Origin: Acanthochlamys bracteata
Taxonomy: Eukaryota; Streptophyta; Magnoliopsida; Pandanales; Velloziaceae
DNA: 64,000 nucleotides
Reading direction: 5' to 3'
NCBI GenBank assembly: GCA_019914995.1
Contig: CM034138.1
Span: 4,154,001 to 4,218,000, forward strand
The notes under the pieces are model-generated. The model was given only the letters and a program-made list of their open reading frames with translations, did no database searches and was not told where the DNA came from. Positions 24,883 to 36,659 of the stretch are shown one piece after another. Position 1 is the first letter of the stretch, and each line of letters begins with the position of its first letter. Made by a program: the position numbers and the translations under genes.

Positions 24883-25396
24883 TGTTAAAAATACGGTAAT
24901 GTGCACGAACAAAGAATAACACAGAGAAGTATATAATACACATTAGGATTTTGCAATTCAAGTTGATATTGTGAAAGATGAATAAAGCAATCACACAAAC
25001 ACAAAGATATACGTGGAGAAAAACGAAAAAAACCTCACGGTGGTGTGGTCACACAAAAAAATATCACTATGCAATTAGATTACAATATAGGTTTACAACT
25101 TTGCTTCCTTTCTTACATTCAACTTGCATTCACTCTTTCTTTCAAATTTCACACATTTGGGACATATATATAGGATGCAAAAAAAATTTTTGATAGGTAG
25201 TCCACTAAATAACTAACTCTCCAAATTAACTATTTGGCATAACTTCCTAAGATAGTTAGAGTGAATCTGAACATAACTTCTTTATAAATCTGGACATAAC
25301 TACCATAGTAGCTACGTTGGACTAAATAATGGACTAGCAGTAGCTACTTGTGTACTGTTTGATTAGAAGCTCATCAAAGTGTCTTTATATTCAACA
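24883..25396 (-). repeat. 5' LTR of the Copia fossil (514 bp)
   Basis: Partner of the LTR at 20178-20732, lying upstream of gag on the minus strand. It begins TGTTAAAAATACGG and ends TCTTTATATTCAACA, followed by the target duplication TCCAA. Confidence 0.88.
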
Positions 25397-26645
25397 TCCA
25401 AGTTAGATTAGAACTAATTAGTAGTGCGAAGGATCGAGTGGCTCCGAATAAAAGACGGATTAGCTTGATGGGTAGTAGCGTAAGGATTTGGAATGGTGCT
25501 TAAGAAAATAATGAGCTAGTTTACTTGAAATTTGGCTAACAATTCATTTTGGGCTAAGCTTAATTGGGGCATATCTTGACGAGATTAACAACTCACAGCT
25601 CTTAATAGTTCCACATTAATTGGATACTGAAATGCGCATATGAATGAGGAGATGCTCATCGCTAACTCGTTGAATGGAGGTGAAAGTAAATCACTTCACT
25701 CAATTGACCAATTTGGCAATTTTTGTTAAGATTAACGAAGATGATAACATTTAATTTTTAAAAGCACTATGTAAAGATTAAAGTCTTACACTCCAATATG
25801 AAGTGCAATCGAGATTAGATTAAATTTCAAGTTTTTCTCTCTACTACCCTGCTTTGTTTTTTTTTAATTTTGTAACTTTAAAAAATGTGCACGTTTGGAG
25901 TTTGTTATAAGAACTTATAATTTGTATATTTACTTTACTTTTAACTGATTTTATTATAAGATTTATAATTTGTATATTACTATATGGTCATTGTATATTA
26001 AATAATTAATTTATTTTTATTATATATATTTATATTATTTTAAAATTATACTAATATAAAAAAATTGATCTAAAATTAAATAACAAAGTTGTACTAAGAA
26101 AATTTATATTAATGTTTAAAAAAAAATTTGTGTCTTTTATCAAAATATCAATTTTATTACTTACTCATTTTAGCTTCTATCCAAATAGAGCTAAAATTAA
26201 ATGACTACTCTTCATTCACCTTTATCTTCATCTTTATTTTTACTTTCACTTTCATTTTACTTTTTAATCTCGTTCCTAAACAATTAGTAAGTGATCGGCC
26301 TATAATTAATATCAGAGTCAGGTAGATTGGTGCCGGCGTATTGCTAGGAGGAATTATTGGACCTTCAAGATAGGCTTAGTCTGAATAGTAGCGTGAGGGG
26401 GTGGGTCTGATTAAAAGACGGACTAGCTTGCAATGGTGTTAAGCGAAAATATCATAGCTAATTTGGATGTGGCCAACAACTCGTTTTGAGCTAGACTAAG
26501 TTAGGCCTGGATTGGTGATTTTAACAATCACATTCCTTCTTGTTCCTCATTAATTGGATGCTGAAATGCGCATGTAATTATATGTAAAAGATGGTATCTC
26601 ATAAATGAATGGCCAATCATTTTAACTTGCAAATTCGATCCTATA
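25397..26645 (+). mobile_element. TRIM-like LTR element, old, split by the Copia insertion
   Basis: Plus-strand relative of the TRIM at 38832-39288. 25397-25740 resembles that family's LTR (TCCAAGTTAGATTAGAAC, AAAAGACGGATTAGCTTG, GGGCTAAGCTTAATTGGG, CACATTAATTGGAT). A short internal part at about 26294-26354 carries ATATCAGAGTCAGG, close to the Met-tRNA primer-binding word. A second LTR follows at about 26355-26645 (AAAAGACGGACTAGCTTG, ending GATCCTATA). 25740-26290 is AT-rich sequence interrupting the first LTR. The first few bases of the element appear to lie at about 20161-20177, on the far side of the Copia. It is old and degraded. Confidence 0.6.
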
Positions 26646-26654
26646 GATATAAGA

Positions 26655-26800
26655 ATGAAGCTCTTATTCTTCACGACAAACTATTTTATCTTTTACAGCA
26701 AAGCCTTCGAACTAGATTATATATATAACTCTTCTAGAAGCTCTCTCTGCAAAAATATCGTTTTTACATCGAGCTGGACAAAATAATGTGTAGTCCATTA
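26655..26800 (-). mobile_element. Older Copia fossil, right piece (reverse transcriptase)
   Basis: The minus strand near 26790-26690 reads with the Copia reverse-transcriptase signature QLDVKTIFLQRELLEELYI. This matches the N-terminal side of the domain, whereas the fragment at 19450-20160 covers the C-terminal side in the same orientation. The most economical reading is one old Copia split by the TRIM/Copia nest. It is broken. Confidence 0.6.
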
Positions 26801-26811
26801 GAAAACTCATG

Positions 26812-27024
26812 TGTCGTTTGTTGTTTAATATAAGATATTTTTTACAAAGAATTTTTTAATAAATAAATTTATCCTTTTTAACTTAAAAATAATAAATATA
26901 TAAAGATTTTATGAATACAATTCATCATACTTTTAAATTTCTTATAAACTTTTTTCAAAATTCTGCAAAAATATTTTTGAAAATAAAAACTGAAAATAAA
27001 GTTATATAGAGAGCCAAACGACTA
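26812..27024. mobile_element. Candidate AT-rich MITE (about 210 bp)
   Basis: GTGTCGTTTGTTG at the left and GCCAAACGACTA at the right form short inverted ends (GTCGTTTG / CAAACGAC) around an AT-rich non-coding core. No clear target duplication is visible. Similar cores occur near 17.4, 39.65 and 41.4 kb. Confidence 0.35.
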
Positions 27025-28494
27025 CTTGACCCGGAATCGTCGTGCAATAGCTGGCTTGTGGACCGATTCGATAGGCCCAGATTAACTTGAATGAACTAAA
27101 CTATGGAATATAAGGGAATGTCGCTTTTGCATTTGAAAGCGTCTTTATTTTGGTTAAAAAATTAATTATAAATAATTATTTTTATAATAATTTACACTCT
27201 ATATTACTTTCAAAAAAATTATTTTTTTTAGAACTCACTTGATTGTGAACCATTAATTGTGCGAAATTATTATTTGAATAAAATTATTTTTTTAAAAACT
27301 CACTTGATTCTGATAATATTCAGTTCGAAAAACTTACTGAAGGATAAAGACGTGAAGAGCATACGCCCACACTGTTGTACATGCACCATTATTATTCTCT
27401 CTCTCTCTTCGAATTTGAAATCTGACTTCTTTTTAAACAAATCATGAATTAATTTTTAATTCAATTCCATAACATCATACATAAAACTAAGCATTTTGCT
27501 TCCTCTTTATAGAGCCCCAAAAGTGAATTTTTATATAAGCCAAGTGTTTTTAAATTTACGTTTGCCGAAAAATATCATAATTTATCTCGATCTTGATCAA
27601 TTCACTTGTAGTAAAACACACTCGTAAGTAATTAGGAAACTACGTGTAGTTTAAAATAGTAAAAAATATTATCTTTTTTATCATAATCAATTCACTTGCA
27701 AATTATAGCTTAATTTTTTTAAAATTTAAATACAGAATGCATTTTCAAGAAAAAAAAAAAGAAAAGAAGTGGGGAGAGAGAGTTCTGTTCTCCTGTGATG
27801 GGAGGCAGCATCTTTCTCGAGTGTTGATGAAGGAATGAAAGGGAGCAGCATCTCACTACTCATGAAAAATTGAAATGATTGCTCTGCACTTTATTAAAAG
27901 CAGAATAACTATATTATTAATTAAAGCTGATCCCGTCTATAAATAATCATCAACTAATCTAATATATAATTAAAAATAAACTTTACAAACCTTAACGTGT
28001 GTCATCGACCTATTAATGGCAGTAAACCTTTGATCTTAATTTTTAAGTTAACATATAGTGCGTATTTATCGATCACCTAAATTTTATTTTTTTAACCTAA
28101 TTTTTAATACAAAATAAACATAAAATTTAAATGAATTTTGTCTATTAAAATTTTTTAAAATTTAATTCTTAAATTTACTTTTAATATAAAATTAATATAA
28201 ACTACAAAGTTTGCTTAACAAAGATGATGGAATTAGGAACATAATTTAAACTACAAAAGTAATTCTTTGCCATTTCAGGAATGTCTAGAATTACTTATAA
28301 AATAAATTTTTTTGGAAATAAAATTAATTTTATTTTATTTAAATAAACAAAAATTTATAATGATAAAATTTTTAAAGCATAAAATATTTTCATATTTTTT
28401 AAATTTTCAAAAAAATTATAAAATTACAAAAATTATTAAAAAATATAAATAAAATAAAATAGTAGAAAATATTCAATATGTAATCCTCTCAAGC
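27025..28494. other. Intergenic stretch, no gene seen
   Basis: AT-rich, with a short CTCTCTCTCTCTTCG run near 27395 and a purine-rich patch at 27740-27860. 28280-28460 is a poly-A/T block like those of the AT-rich MITE candidates. No coding signal. Confidence 0.4.
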
Positions 28495-28847
28495 CACTAC
28501 TAGAAATTAGACTTTCACAGACTATAATATTTAGTTGGTAATGATTTAAAATCAGTCGGTAAACGTTATTACTGACTGAAATTTATCTAGTCGGTAACGA
28601 TCGTCGCTAATGAAAATACCGACTGACATTTATAACCGTCGATAACGAGTACAAACTAAAGAACAATTATTTTGATAATCTTGTGATTTGTGCTAACCAT
28701 GTCTATTACGACCTTTTTATTTTAAATTTGTGGACCCATAATATAAGTAATTATTAGTCCACTGTAATAATTAATTAATCTATACATTTACATAAGAAAA
28801 AACAATAATTGATCTATACATTTGCAAAAGAAAAAAAAATTGTAGTG
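28495..28847 (+). mobile_element. CACTA (En/Spm-type) terminal sequence, probably a short non-autonomous element
   Basis: Begins CACTACTAGAAA, the hallmark of CACTA transposon ends, followed by subterminal repeats of a CAGTCGGTAA / CCGACTGA word (28540-28640) in both orientations. A TTGTAGTG at 28840-28847 could be the opposite end, giving about 353 bp. The flanking triplets (AGC and AGA) differ, so the right boundary is uncertain. No coding sequence. Confidence 0.55.
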
Positions 28848-30779
28848 AGATCTAGTGTTTAAAATTTTCTTGGATTGATATGAGCAGCTTTCATGTGACA
28901 AAATGGGGGCCTTAGAGTTGGAAAAAAAAAGTTTTATTCTTAGTGTTCAATAATGGACTCTTACTCACGTGTTTTGTCTAATCTAATATTTGTTTGTTTA
29001 ATTTAGTTTAATTGACTTAATCAACAAAGTCAAATTTTGTAAGATTTACAAGAAAGAAAACATCTTTTGCAATAATAACTATTAATATTTCAAGCTTCGT
29101 GTATGCTAGATTTTTCATATATCCGATCCCAACTTTGGTAAGAAAAAAGATGGAAGCAGTCTTATGGTATAGGCTTCATTGAAGAGAATAACTATTAATT
29201 ACAATTAAATAAGTAAATTTAGTCACAAATTTCAATTTTTCGTATAGAAATTAATTTTCAATGATAAATTTCAAATATTAACACATGATTTATAATTTAA
29301 ACTTGAAATATTTAAGTTTTAATTCAAGAAATGAACTTTAAAGATTTGTTTGTTGTCAGGAATTGAAATAAAAATAAATTTTACAAAGATTTTTAAAAAT
29401 AAATTATTAAAAAAAGTTAAAAATTTTATGAAAATAAATATAATAATTTATTTGAAATATATTTTTTGATAATAAAAGTGAACTATGAGTAAAGTAAAAG
29501 ACGTCCTAAATTGCAATTTGTAATATTTTTGTATGTAATAATATACTATTGATTCTTTCATCAAATTTTTATGAAACTTTCTCTAAAATGTTTTTCTCCA
29601 ATAGAATAATATATTGCAAATGGCTTCATTTTTTTCTTAATGAAAAAAAAATTGTCCTAAATTCAAAAAAGAAATGTAATTTAGGATTTTGTATGTAGTT
29701 TGTAGTTGAAACTTGAAAGTTAAGCTTCAAAAGTACGTTTTAAATGCTTAAAGCACACATTCATTTGCTTGACATTTATGCCTTACCTATTCTAAAATTT
29801 ATTATTCTAAATTATTAAAGAGAGTTAATGAGTATGTACCTTTCAGATACTGCGTTTAATTTAATCCGACAAAGTTTCCCACATTCATTTTGCGATTCAA
29901 GTTCCTCTTTCATCCATGTGCATGAAATTGAAATTCACCAAGAAGTTTTTTTTTGATCTTGCACATAATTCAGTTCATCATACAATACAATGACAACAAA
30001 AAAATCATCATCTTCAAAATAATTTGCAAAAGCTTTTTTGTTTTGAGAAAGCAAAAAGAAGGAAATTCACGGCCAGTTTAGTTTGAAACAAGAAAATAAC
30101 CCGCTTGGAAAGCAGGGAGGCAAGAGCAAGAAGGGTTAATGAACCCTTCTCATTCCTGCAAGTTGGATTATTTTGGGAGTTTGTCGTTTGAGCCTCGAAG
30201 GGTTGACCACAAAAACACCGCCATGCCACTGCCATTCATGACAAAAAAATTCATTTTTTTTAAATCTTTTGTCATCACGATTGGTTATTGTTTTCATTGA
30301 TATCTTTAATTGGTTTTATATAACATAATACCAACAAGAAAGAGAAAGAAATCATTAATTACTAATGTTTACATTTTTCCTCAATTTCCTAGCCAGGCTT
30401 TTAATGCAAACAATTGCCTTTCTTCTTATTCTTTTATTTTGCTTTACCTTGACTATTCATCATCATACTACTTTCCTTTTTAGTTACTATTTTTTATTCA
30501 TCTGTTAACATTACCTCCGTTGCAAACAAAGTTTCTCTTTTTTTTCTATTTCTTTCTTGTTTTCTTTTTTGGATAAATTAGAAAAAAGAAGAAGGAAAAC
30601 TGGTCTTTCTCACCCATTCTTGTCAAATCAACATGGGAAAGCATTTTGAGTGAGACCCAACTCCATCAAGATGTTCGAGAAAGGATCTTATTTGAAAAAT
30701 ATTTCAATCTTTTTTGCTTCTATTGGTTTGAAACTGATATTTTCCCTTCTTAATTCTCCATTTTTTTCTAGTTTTTTCT
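28848..30779. other. Intergenic stretch upstream of the receptor-like kinase
   Basis: AT-rich, no recognisable gene. A 73-residue open frame at 30014-30235 (-) has no motif and I do not support it. 30480-30779 is increasingly T-rich and may contain the kinase gene promoter. Confidence 0.4.
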
Positions 30780-31844
30780 TTGATCTTGTTTCGTTTTCTT
30801 TTCTGGTTCTACTTTTCTTGGGCCCATAGTTTGGGGGCGCTACTTCCACTTGAAAACCACTCCTTCGCTTCAGTTACACAGTTCGGGGTTTCTTCACTGG
30901 TGGAGTTCTTCTGTGTTCTGAACGAATGTGTTAGAGATTCCAACTGGTTTACAAACTCCCATTTTTCTGACTCAGAGTTTTGTTTTGTCCTTCTTTAATG
31001 AGAAGCAGCAGGGACTGAATCAGCAAAAAAGGTAATTTTTTTCCACTTATTTTCTGATCTGCTTCATCACCATTTTGAAAATTTCAGTGTATTAAACAGA
31101 AACGTAAGTGCTGTACCAAATTGTTAAAGCACCTCTCTTTTATTGCCCTCAATCTTGCATTTTGTGTTTGATTTAGATGTAAATCTACATTGGATGCTCT
31201 TGATCTCACTTGATGCTAGATTTGTTAAGCATGCTGATTTTGAAGCATTGGGGCCTCAATGGTGATTGATTGTGAGATTATTCGCATTTTTTTCCAGCAA
31301 TGATCTTTAGAAACTGAAAATTAGCTCACGATCCGTTCTTCTTCTATCTTTCGGGTCTAGAATATAGTGAATGAAGTAGCAACCTCGAATTCTTGTTGTG
31401 TACCTGAAAATGCTGAAAATTTTCTTATACTTTCTTTTTTGATGATCGAGACTCCACGTGAACCTGAGGTTATTTTAGCATTGAAGGGTTTTGAGCTGTA
31501 AAGCAATTGGCTACACGAATCTTCCTCTTTTCTTTTTCTGTTCTTTTCCCAAGCGAGAATTCTCGTTTGGTTTATACGCATTTGGAAATAGATCGGACAG
31601 TCACTTAAATGTCTACTCCGTGACAGCCTACAATTTGATATGGAAACAAATTCGTGATCCATTTTTGTCTTGACATTGTCTTACTTGCAAAGTTGCTAGC
31701 AAGTTTTATATTTGTGCTTGTTTTAGTAAAGCTGGCTTTTTTTGATGGAAGCATTGTTGTGAATCTCAAGCGTTGTCAGCATAAGATCTGAAAACCAGAG
31801 CCAAAACACTGAGATAACTTGTATGTATGACATAGGTAACAAAA
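30780..31844 (+). promoter_or_regulatory. 5' UTR with intron of the receptor-like kinase gene
   Basis: A leader exon ending CAGCAAAAAAG|GTAATTT near 31032 and an acceptor ACATAG|GTAACAAAAATG directly before the start codon suggest an 800-nt intron in the 5' UTR, as is frequent in this kinase group. The leader exon contains an upstream open frame (about 30780-30998, 72 codons) beginning MILFRFLFWFYF. If transcribed, it would be a uORF that could lower translation. The transcription start is not identified. Confidence 0.5.
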
Positions 31845-34445
31845 ATGTCGTCTGACAATGATACTCTTCATTCTGGATTGATGAAGCCTACTTCATTTCT
31901 TGGTTTGAGAGTATGGGTTGTGATCTGCATCAGCATTGGTGTACTCATATTCTTAATCCTTGCTATTCTCTCATTGTGGACAATATTTCGGAGGAAGACA
32001 AGGAGACAGGTTGATAAGTCTCCCGTCACCCAAATTCCCAATGTTTCCAAGGAAATCACTGTAGACCGAGTTGGTGGACAGAGGTTGGCTCAGAGTTTCC
32101 AAGAACGAGAAGCACCCTTCTACAACTTAAGACAAAAGTCTATTGATAAGGATTCTGAGAAGATGCTAACACACTTGACAATGAGTAAATCAAGCGAAGC
32201 TGACAATATAAGCCAGTGTAGCTCAGTTTTCCAAACCGAAAGGGGAGGCAGTTCACATTCTGGGGAGGAAGGTAGCTCAGGACATGCAAGGAAGCCACAT
32301 TCTCCCTATTCGCTTGTGTCAGCCTCGCCTTTGGTAGGTTTACCAGAGGGTTCCCATCTGGGGTGGGGTCACTGGTTTACTCTTAGAGACCTTGAGTATG
32401 CCACAAATCGCTTCTCGAAAGAGAATGTGCTTGGAGAGGGTGGATATGGAATTGTTTATCGAGGGCAACTGATAAATGGGACAGAGATTGCTGTCAAAAG
32501 GATTCTCAATAACATGTAAGTTCTTCTAAGTAGAGTATGGATGTTGTCATCTTTTGGGCAGCTAAGCCAAGCAGTATATGTTTGTTGGTGCAGGGGACAA
32601 GCTGAAAAGGAATTTAGAGTGGAAGTAGAAGCAATTGGGCATGTTCGCCATAAGAATTTGGTTCGGCTTTTGGGATATTGTGTTGAAGGGATTCATAGGT
32701 TAGCACTTACTTATCGTCTATTCTTATTTTTATGGCTGTTATGGGCTTTGCGTAGACGTTAGCTTAGCCCAGCATGGATAACTTTACTTGGTTAATTCCC
32801 ACCAATTATGACCGTCTTTCCTATGCTCCTATTAATACAGTGAAAGTTATCACCCATGACATCTTTATCAATTCATGAAGGTTGCTCCTCATGAGAATTT
32901 CCTTTTATGCTTTTGGAGCAAATTAAGTAACTACTATCATGTTGACCAATCCAATGCATAATTTTCTGCGTATTCACTTGTAAACTCTGAGATGTTCCTA
33001 TCTTCGCATGCAACTACTATGATGTAAACTAAGCTAATACACAAATCCTATGCTGTTTTCTTGCATAACTCTGAGATATTCTACAATCTACACTTTGCAT
33101 GCAATTTACTTCTTATTAGTGTTGCTGCGCCTCCCTCCAATTACCAAGGTAGAATATAATGCCATTCATCTAAGTATCCAGTTGGGTTGATAAATATTTT
33201 CCTTTCAAAAAGATTAAAAATTGTTGTTTCATAAAAGGTTGTTTTAAACAGGTGTAGAAGTAGTTGCTCACTTTATTTAAGTTTTGCATAATTCATGACA
33301 GGATGCTTGTCTATGAGTATGTGAATAATGGTAACCTAGAGCAGTGGCTGCATGGAGCAATGTGCCAACTAGGTATTCTTACTTGGGAAGCTCGGATGAA
33401 GATTATTCTAGGCACTGCCAAAGCGTAAGCATTCATTCATTCAATATTGCTCGTGTTCTGAAAAGTTATGTCAGATCTTTGGAATGTAATTTGGAAGCTC
33501 ATCATTGAACACAATGCAGGCTTGCTTATCTCCACGAAGCTATAGAACCAAAAGTGGTTCACAGGGATATCAAATCGAGCAATATTTTAGTGGATGAAGA
33601 CTTCAATGCTAAAATTTCTGATTTTGGACTAGCCAAACTCTTGGGTTCTGGCAAAAGCCATGTCACCACTAGGGTGATGGGAACATTTGGGTATTCCTGC
33701 TGTTAATTTATCTAATTACCTTTATTTCAATGGAAGTTTTTATATCAAAATGCCTTTGCTTTTTAGGTATGTTGCACCGGAATATGCAAATTCAGGTTTA
33801 CTTAATGAGAAGAGTGATGTTTACAGTTTCGGGGTCCTTCTGTTGGAGGCTGTTACAGGCAGGGACCCTGTAGATTATAGTCGTCCACCAAATGAGGTAA
33901 CAATCAGTAATCTACTGCCATAAATCTGAAGCATTATAAGAGAAACAAACCTTCTTTTATATCATTTTATTTCCCCCAGTGTTCTGTTCCTATATTATGC
34001 AAGTTATACGCTAGCATATGTTCTTTGCATCAACAGGTAAATCTGGTGGAGTGGCTAAAAATGATGGTTGGGAATAGAAGAGCAGAAGAAGTTGTTGATC
34101 CAAAGCTAGATGTCACACCAGCAACACGTGCCCTTAAGCGGGCCCTTCTGATTGCACTGAGATGTGTTGATCCAGATGCAGAAAAAAGACCTAAGATGGG
34201 TCAGGTTGTGCGTATGCTAGAAGCCGATGAAGTCCCTTATCGCGAGGTACATGTTATTATGAAAATATACATTATTGCCTTATGAGTTCTTCACTTATCA
34301 TGATCTTTCTTCTAATCAGGATCGGAGAAACCGTAGAAGTCATATGGCAAGCATGGAGATTGAACCACTGCAGGAAACTTCTAGTTCAGCCGAATTGGGA
34401 AGTAAAGGCGAAGGACAAGCAAGTCAAATTACGGAGGAGGCTTGA
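31845..34445 (+). CDS. Membrane-anchored receptor-like Ser/Thr kinase (At2g42960/At5g18500 type)
   Basis: Kinase with a short extracellular N-terminus, one membrane span and a cytosolic kinase domain, in the group often classed as RLCK-V. Exons: 31845-32515, 32594-32698, 33302-33424, 33520-33690, 33767-33896, 34037-34246 and 34320-34445. All junctions are GT..AG and in frame, giving 511 residues. The start [12 protein letters not shown] is the family's usual N-terminus. The membrane span is about residues 23-48, followed by a basic stop-transfer RRKTRR. A Ser-rich juxtamembrane region leads to the family block [12 protein letters not shown] (173-184). Kinase motifs: glycine loop GEGGYG 197-202, Lys218, HRDIKSSN from 314, DFG 334-336, APE 360-362. 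It is an RD kinase with all catalytic residues present. It ends in a polar tail ([10 protein letters not shown]) shared by relatives. The substrate and ligand are unknown, and the ectodomain is too short to be a classic ligand-binding domain. Confidence 0.95.
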
Positions 34446-35020
34446 GCCATGAGCTAATTAACTTTAGACCTAGCATTTTTTGAGTTTGCTAACTCTGCAT
34501 GGAGGTAGAGATGATTGTCAGTTTTGGGGTTTGTGATGTAGTGCTGCTTGGGTACCAATTTAAGAGAAGAATGGGGTCTAGGAAGATGGCAACCGATCCC
34601 GGGGTTTCTTTTGATGCCAAAAGTTCTGCACGTCACTGTACAGTAATGTTTTTTTATCAAAGATTCTTTTCTTAGGCAGTTCATTGATCTTTTAAGTTAC
34701 CAGTTCTATGCTCGAGTCTTCGTAAGTGTAATCGTTGATAATTGTTTTAGTTCTTTTCTATTTTCCTTTTTTTTTTTCTGCCTATTAGCTGTGATGGACT
34801 GCTTTGCTCGGCTCGAGGTGATACCTTGCTCTGAGATTTCTTTTATTCTTCACAAAATTGCTGTCTTTACTGTTGTTTTATTTTTCTTGATGATAGTTTG
34901 CAATAGTTGAAATCTTATTATCACCTATGGCGGCTAAGGATGATTTCTAAACAATGAATTTTACGACATGGTCTTGCTTCTCCTACGGCTTTAGAACAAA
35001 AGTTTGTTTAAAATTCCACA
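34446..35020 (+). other. 3' UTR and downstream flank of the kinase gene
   Basis: T-rich sequence following the stop codon at 34443-34445. It includes a poly-T/pyrimidine tract near 34765 (TTTTCCTTTTTTTTTTTCTG). No further coding frame is supported. Confidence 0.4.
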
Positions 35021-35224
35021 TGTTTTCAAAACAAAATGTAGAGCAAGCCAGATGAGAACAAGTTGAAGAATTTGAAGTGAGGTAAAAGAGACTCGGCTCC
35101 GTTCAAGTTGAAAATTTATCTGCCTGAAAAGTTTGGTTTCTTCATTCTAACATAACCATAACAGGGAAGTGAAACGCAGTGAAAAAGAGAAGACATGAGA
35201 TTTGAGATTCACTTATAGTGTTAG

Positions 35225-35470
35225 AGATACAGACTAGAATCTGTTGACTGATAAGGCCAGATTTATTGAAGCTGCAGTTCCAGTAGTGTCCCTTTTGACT
35301 GATAGCAAAGGTTCGTGTCTACATAGACGTGCGAAATGAGATTGTCTGGGTTACAGCACGGGCCTCTGTTCTGTATTGGGCAACACTCTACCTGAGATCA
35401 CCTGTAGTTTAAGTTGTTGGGCAGCGTAGCGTCATCAGCTGAAAGCATGGGGAAAGCACCAGATTTTCTT
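35225..35470 (-). pseudogene. X8-domain pseudogene, diverged duplicate of 38108-38601
   Basis: The minus strand gives DDATLPNNLNYR, then after a stop codon SQVECCPIQNRGPCCNPDNLISHV and TNLCYQSKG, matching the X8 domain at 38108-38455 (SDEATLHTNLNYACSQVDCS, CFYPDNLISHA, NLYYQSKS). The Trp-Cys start is lost and the cysteine framework is altered. Sequence similarity continues on both sides (about 35030-35220 against 37860-38040, and 35480-35540 against 38465-38530), so a segment of roughly 0.5-0.7 kb was duplicated about 2.8 kb apart. It is clearly non-functional. Confidence 0.75.
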
Positions 35471-35935
35471 TTGTCACATAGCAAGCAATTACTAACTGTT
35501 CACTACATTTACCGGCTCTTTGTTTAGAGCAAAAAGTAATTGTTAAAAGTTGATAGAAAAATCATGTAGTTCTTGTATGTATGTAGTTTGAGTTGTGGTG
35601 CCTGAGCCTGTGCGTGTGCCTGACTATGTGTTTCCTGAGAAAGCAAAGTTTGTATAAGGTTTGAGTAATGTTTTTCCAGAAATCGAGTTTATATAAAAGA
35701 GCTATTTGCTAAGGTTAATGATCACCTGATCTAATGAGAAAGAGCGTCAGAATCAGTCCACAAAAACGAGCAAGAGAACTGGTTGTAGAATTTTTTTTTC
35801 TGATAAAGAACAGAAAGAAAAGAGGGAACGAATCTGCAGCTGCTAAGCATATAGCACCTAGCTTAATTAGAACTTAGCTTTTGCGATAATGTTAATGTTG
35901 GCAAAATCTAGTGAAGGATATACTAGAACACTGAC

Positions 35936-36659
35936 GGCCTATTTGAATTATGGGTAGGCGTGGAGAGTAACGGTGAAAGTAACACGTATTTCCATTCCTA
36001 TCCAAATTTGGAACCCTTCATTAAAGAAAATGAATGAAAGCAATTTTCAATACTTCTGCTATTTTATACTTACACATGTATCTACCAATCGGTGGTACAC
36101 ATGGTGGCAAGAAAAAGAAAGCAAAATTATTTTCACTTTTATCTATTTATTTTTAAATTTTTTATTTAATTTAATATTTAATTTTAATTTAATATTTATT
36201 TTTTATCTAATACATGTTATTTTTTTATTATAATAGTTTATAATATTTGTATTTACTTAATTTCAATATGATTTTAATTAGTAGAGAAAATGATAAAATT
36301 ATATGACTGTTATTTATATTTAACAATGATATTATTTAGTTAAATTATATCTAATATTAATATAAAATTAGATTAAGATAAAAGATTATTCTAAAGTTAT
36401 ATTAATAAAATTTATTTAAAATTGTATTAATAAATTGGTATAAACTATATTAATATAAATAAAAATGGTATTTGAAGTTTTTGTAAAAAATTACACCATC
36501 ACTTATTCATTTATCCATCTATTAAAATATAGTTAATTTGTTATTCGTATATACTCAAATATTATAAAATTAAATAATTATTTTTTTCTATCCGTCGTCT
36601 TATTGTTATTTTTATTTATTCTTTTATTCTTACTTTTTACACATGTATCCAAACATACC
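35936..36659. mobile_element. Candidate Tourist-like MITE (about 720 bp)
   Basis: The left end GGCCTATTTGAATTATGG and the right end ATGTATCCAAACATACC are imperfect inverted repeats of the (T/G)TTTGGAT kind seen in the large Harbinger element. The interior is AT-rich and non-coding. The flanks (GAC and TTA) do not form a clean TAA/TTA duplication, so the boundary is tentative. Confidence 0.4.

Larger units (their letters stand above)
20178..25396 (-). mobile_element. Ty1/Copia LTR retrotransposon fossil with both LTRs, 5.2 kb
   Basis: A complete-looking but broken Ty1/Copia element in minus orientation. The LTRs lie at 20178-20732 and 24883-25396, and both start TGTT and end in TTCAACA. The same five bases, TCCAA, flank it at 20173-20177 and 25397-25401, a 5-bp target duplication. 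Between the LTRs the usual Copia order is visible on the minus strand: gag with a zinc knuckle, GAG-pre-integrase, integrase, reverse transcriptase, RNase H. The coding part is interrupted in several places. By eye the LTRs differ at roughly one site in six and in length, so insertion was probably several million years ago. It landed inside a TRIM-like LTR. Confidence 0.9.

Noticed and set aside
30014-30235. 73-codon minus-strand frame upstream of the kinase gene
   Set aside because: Short, without motif, no exon structure around it.
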